NCBI GenBank assembly: GCA_045596745.1
Contig: JAZODA010000060.1
Coordinates: 1 to 5,636 of the forward strand
Direction: 5' to 3'
DNA from: RGIG3009 sp045596745
GTDB lineage: Bacteria; Bacillota; Clostridia; Oscillospirales; Acutalibacteraceae
DNA: 5,636 nt
Positions 5,001 to 5,636 of this stretch are shown piece by piece. The position numbers were made by a program, and so were the translations under genes. Every line of letters begins with the position of its first letter. Position 1 is the first letter of the stretch. The notes under the pieces are model-generated. The model did no database searches and was not told the DNA's origin. It was given only the letters and a program-made list of their open reading frames with translations.

Positions 5001-5636
5001 ATGAAAAAATCTTTGGCTTTGGTACTCGTTCTGGTGTTGGCTTTTTCGATGATGCTGCTTGCCGGTTGCGGCGAAGAGCGCAAGAAGAAGGACGATGACA
5101 AGGACACGACAACGCAAAACGTAACAACAACCACGACGAATAACAACGATTCCGAAACGCCGCCCGCAGACAGCGATGCGCCGTCTGTAGGGACTGTTTC
5201 GCTGACGAAAGAAAACCTGGTCGGCATGTGGGAAACATCGCTGGATATGGATAAAATTATGGATGCGATGAAAGCTGTGCAGGGCAGTGAGCAGCAGGAC
5301 GAAGAGGGAATCAGCGCGATTCTTGGTCTCGCAGGCGCGTTCGAAACCGATGCGAAGATGTCCTTCCGTATGAAGTTCGATGCTGACAGCACGGCCACGC
5401 TGATGATGGATGTCGAGGCCATTGGCTCCTTTATGGAAACGTTTATGGAAGATTATGTGACCTTCCTGTCGGGCGAAGGCTTTGAAAAGTATGTTCTGGA
5501 GCCGATGGGGATGACCTTGGAGCAGTTCGAAGAGCAGTCCGGTATGACCAAGGCGGAATATATCGAGCAGCTGAAAGCTTCGATTCCGGAAATGATTAAT
5601 GAGATGAAGCAGAGCTACGACGAGGATTCGCTGAAC
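5001..5636 (+). CDS. Acidic, Met-rich secreted lipoprotein of unrecognised family, 3' end missing
   Basis: An open frame of 212 codons runs off the right edge with no stop. The start is well supported by AAGGAGG eight bases upstream and a near-consensus promoter. Residues 1-23 are a lipoprotein signal (MKKSLALVLV core, lipobox LAGC, lipidated Cys23). A highly charged patch follows (EERKKKDDDKD, 25-35), then a short Thr/Asn-rich spacer to about residue 66. From about 70 a probable folded domain begins with ENLVGMWETSLDMDKIMDAM. It is acidic and carries 15 methionines in residues 75-212. A stretch like L.G.W near the start of a domain is common in small secreted lipoproteins of unknown role, but I do not recognise a family. 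Residues 115-212 look mostly helical, with a possible FEEQSGMTKAEYIEQLKAS helix-turn-helix-like packing that is not a DNA-binding call in a secreted protein. The gene is divergent from the binding-protein gene and may share control with it. Confidence 0.88.
   Translation, partial: MKKSLALVLVLVLAFSMMLLAGCGEERKKKDDDKDTTTQNVTTTTTNNNDSETPPADSDAPSVGTVSLTKENLVGMWETSLDMDKIMDAMKAVQGSEQQDEEGISAILGLAGAFETDAKMSFRMKFDADSTATLMMDVEAIGSFMETFMEDYVTFLSGEGFEKYVLEPMGMTLEQFEEQSGMTKAEYIEQLKASIPEMINEMKQSYDEDSLN

Overview
The window looks like chromosomal DNA of a gut-type Clostridia relative, probably Oscillospiraceae/Ruminococcaceae. The reasons are Gram-positive-style AAGGAGG ribosome sites, sigma-A promoters of the TTGACA-17-TATACT type, lipoprotein and single-pass anchors in place of outer-membrane features, and secreted proteins with very long threonine-rich linkers, a habit common in ruminococcal surface proteins. 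The taxon is inferred from style, not from a diagnostic gene.

Layout. Positions 1-79 are the 3' part of a 5S rRNA gene, so an rRNA operon ends here. It is followed by a 21-bp terminator hairpin (78-123), two more hairpins, and a second classic terminator (267-300). The gene-free stretch 80-398 is unusually rich in self-complementary segments. A candidate promoter (340-368) then drives a probable two-gene operon on the + strand: a lipoprotein with a NodB/CE4 polysaccharide deacetylase domain (399-1460), and, 35 bases later, a CE2-type SGNH acetylesterase (1496-3163) with an FN3/Ig-like module, a Thr-rich stalk and a C-terminal membrane anchor. A strong bidirectional terminator (3167-3210) separates it from a convergent gene on the - strand (3213-4838) for an ABC-type extracellular solute-binding lipoprotein. 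Upstream of that gene a compact divergent control region (about 4839-5000) carries two well-formed promoters with near-identical -10 regions and several palindromes. The right-hand promoter drives a fourth secreted lipoprotein (5001 to beyond 5636), acidic and methionine-rich, which is cut off by the window edge and whose family I do not recognise.

How the genes fit together. All four encoded proteins are exported and tethered to the outer face of the cytoplasmic membrane, and all four have threonine-containing low-complexity spacers after the anchor or before it. The first two are both de-acetylating carbohydrate esterases and plausibly act together on an acetylated glycan, either dietary hemicellulose/mannan or the cell's own wall. 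The solute-binding protein could deliver an oligosaccharide, but no permease or ATPase gene is visible nearby. I see no mobile element, CRISPR, toxin-antitoxin or defence gene, and no clearly new system. The points most worth a second look are the structured non-coding stretch behind the rRNA operon, the palindrome-laden divergent promoter region, and the orphan binding protein on a long stalk.
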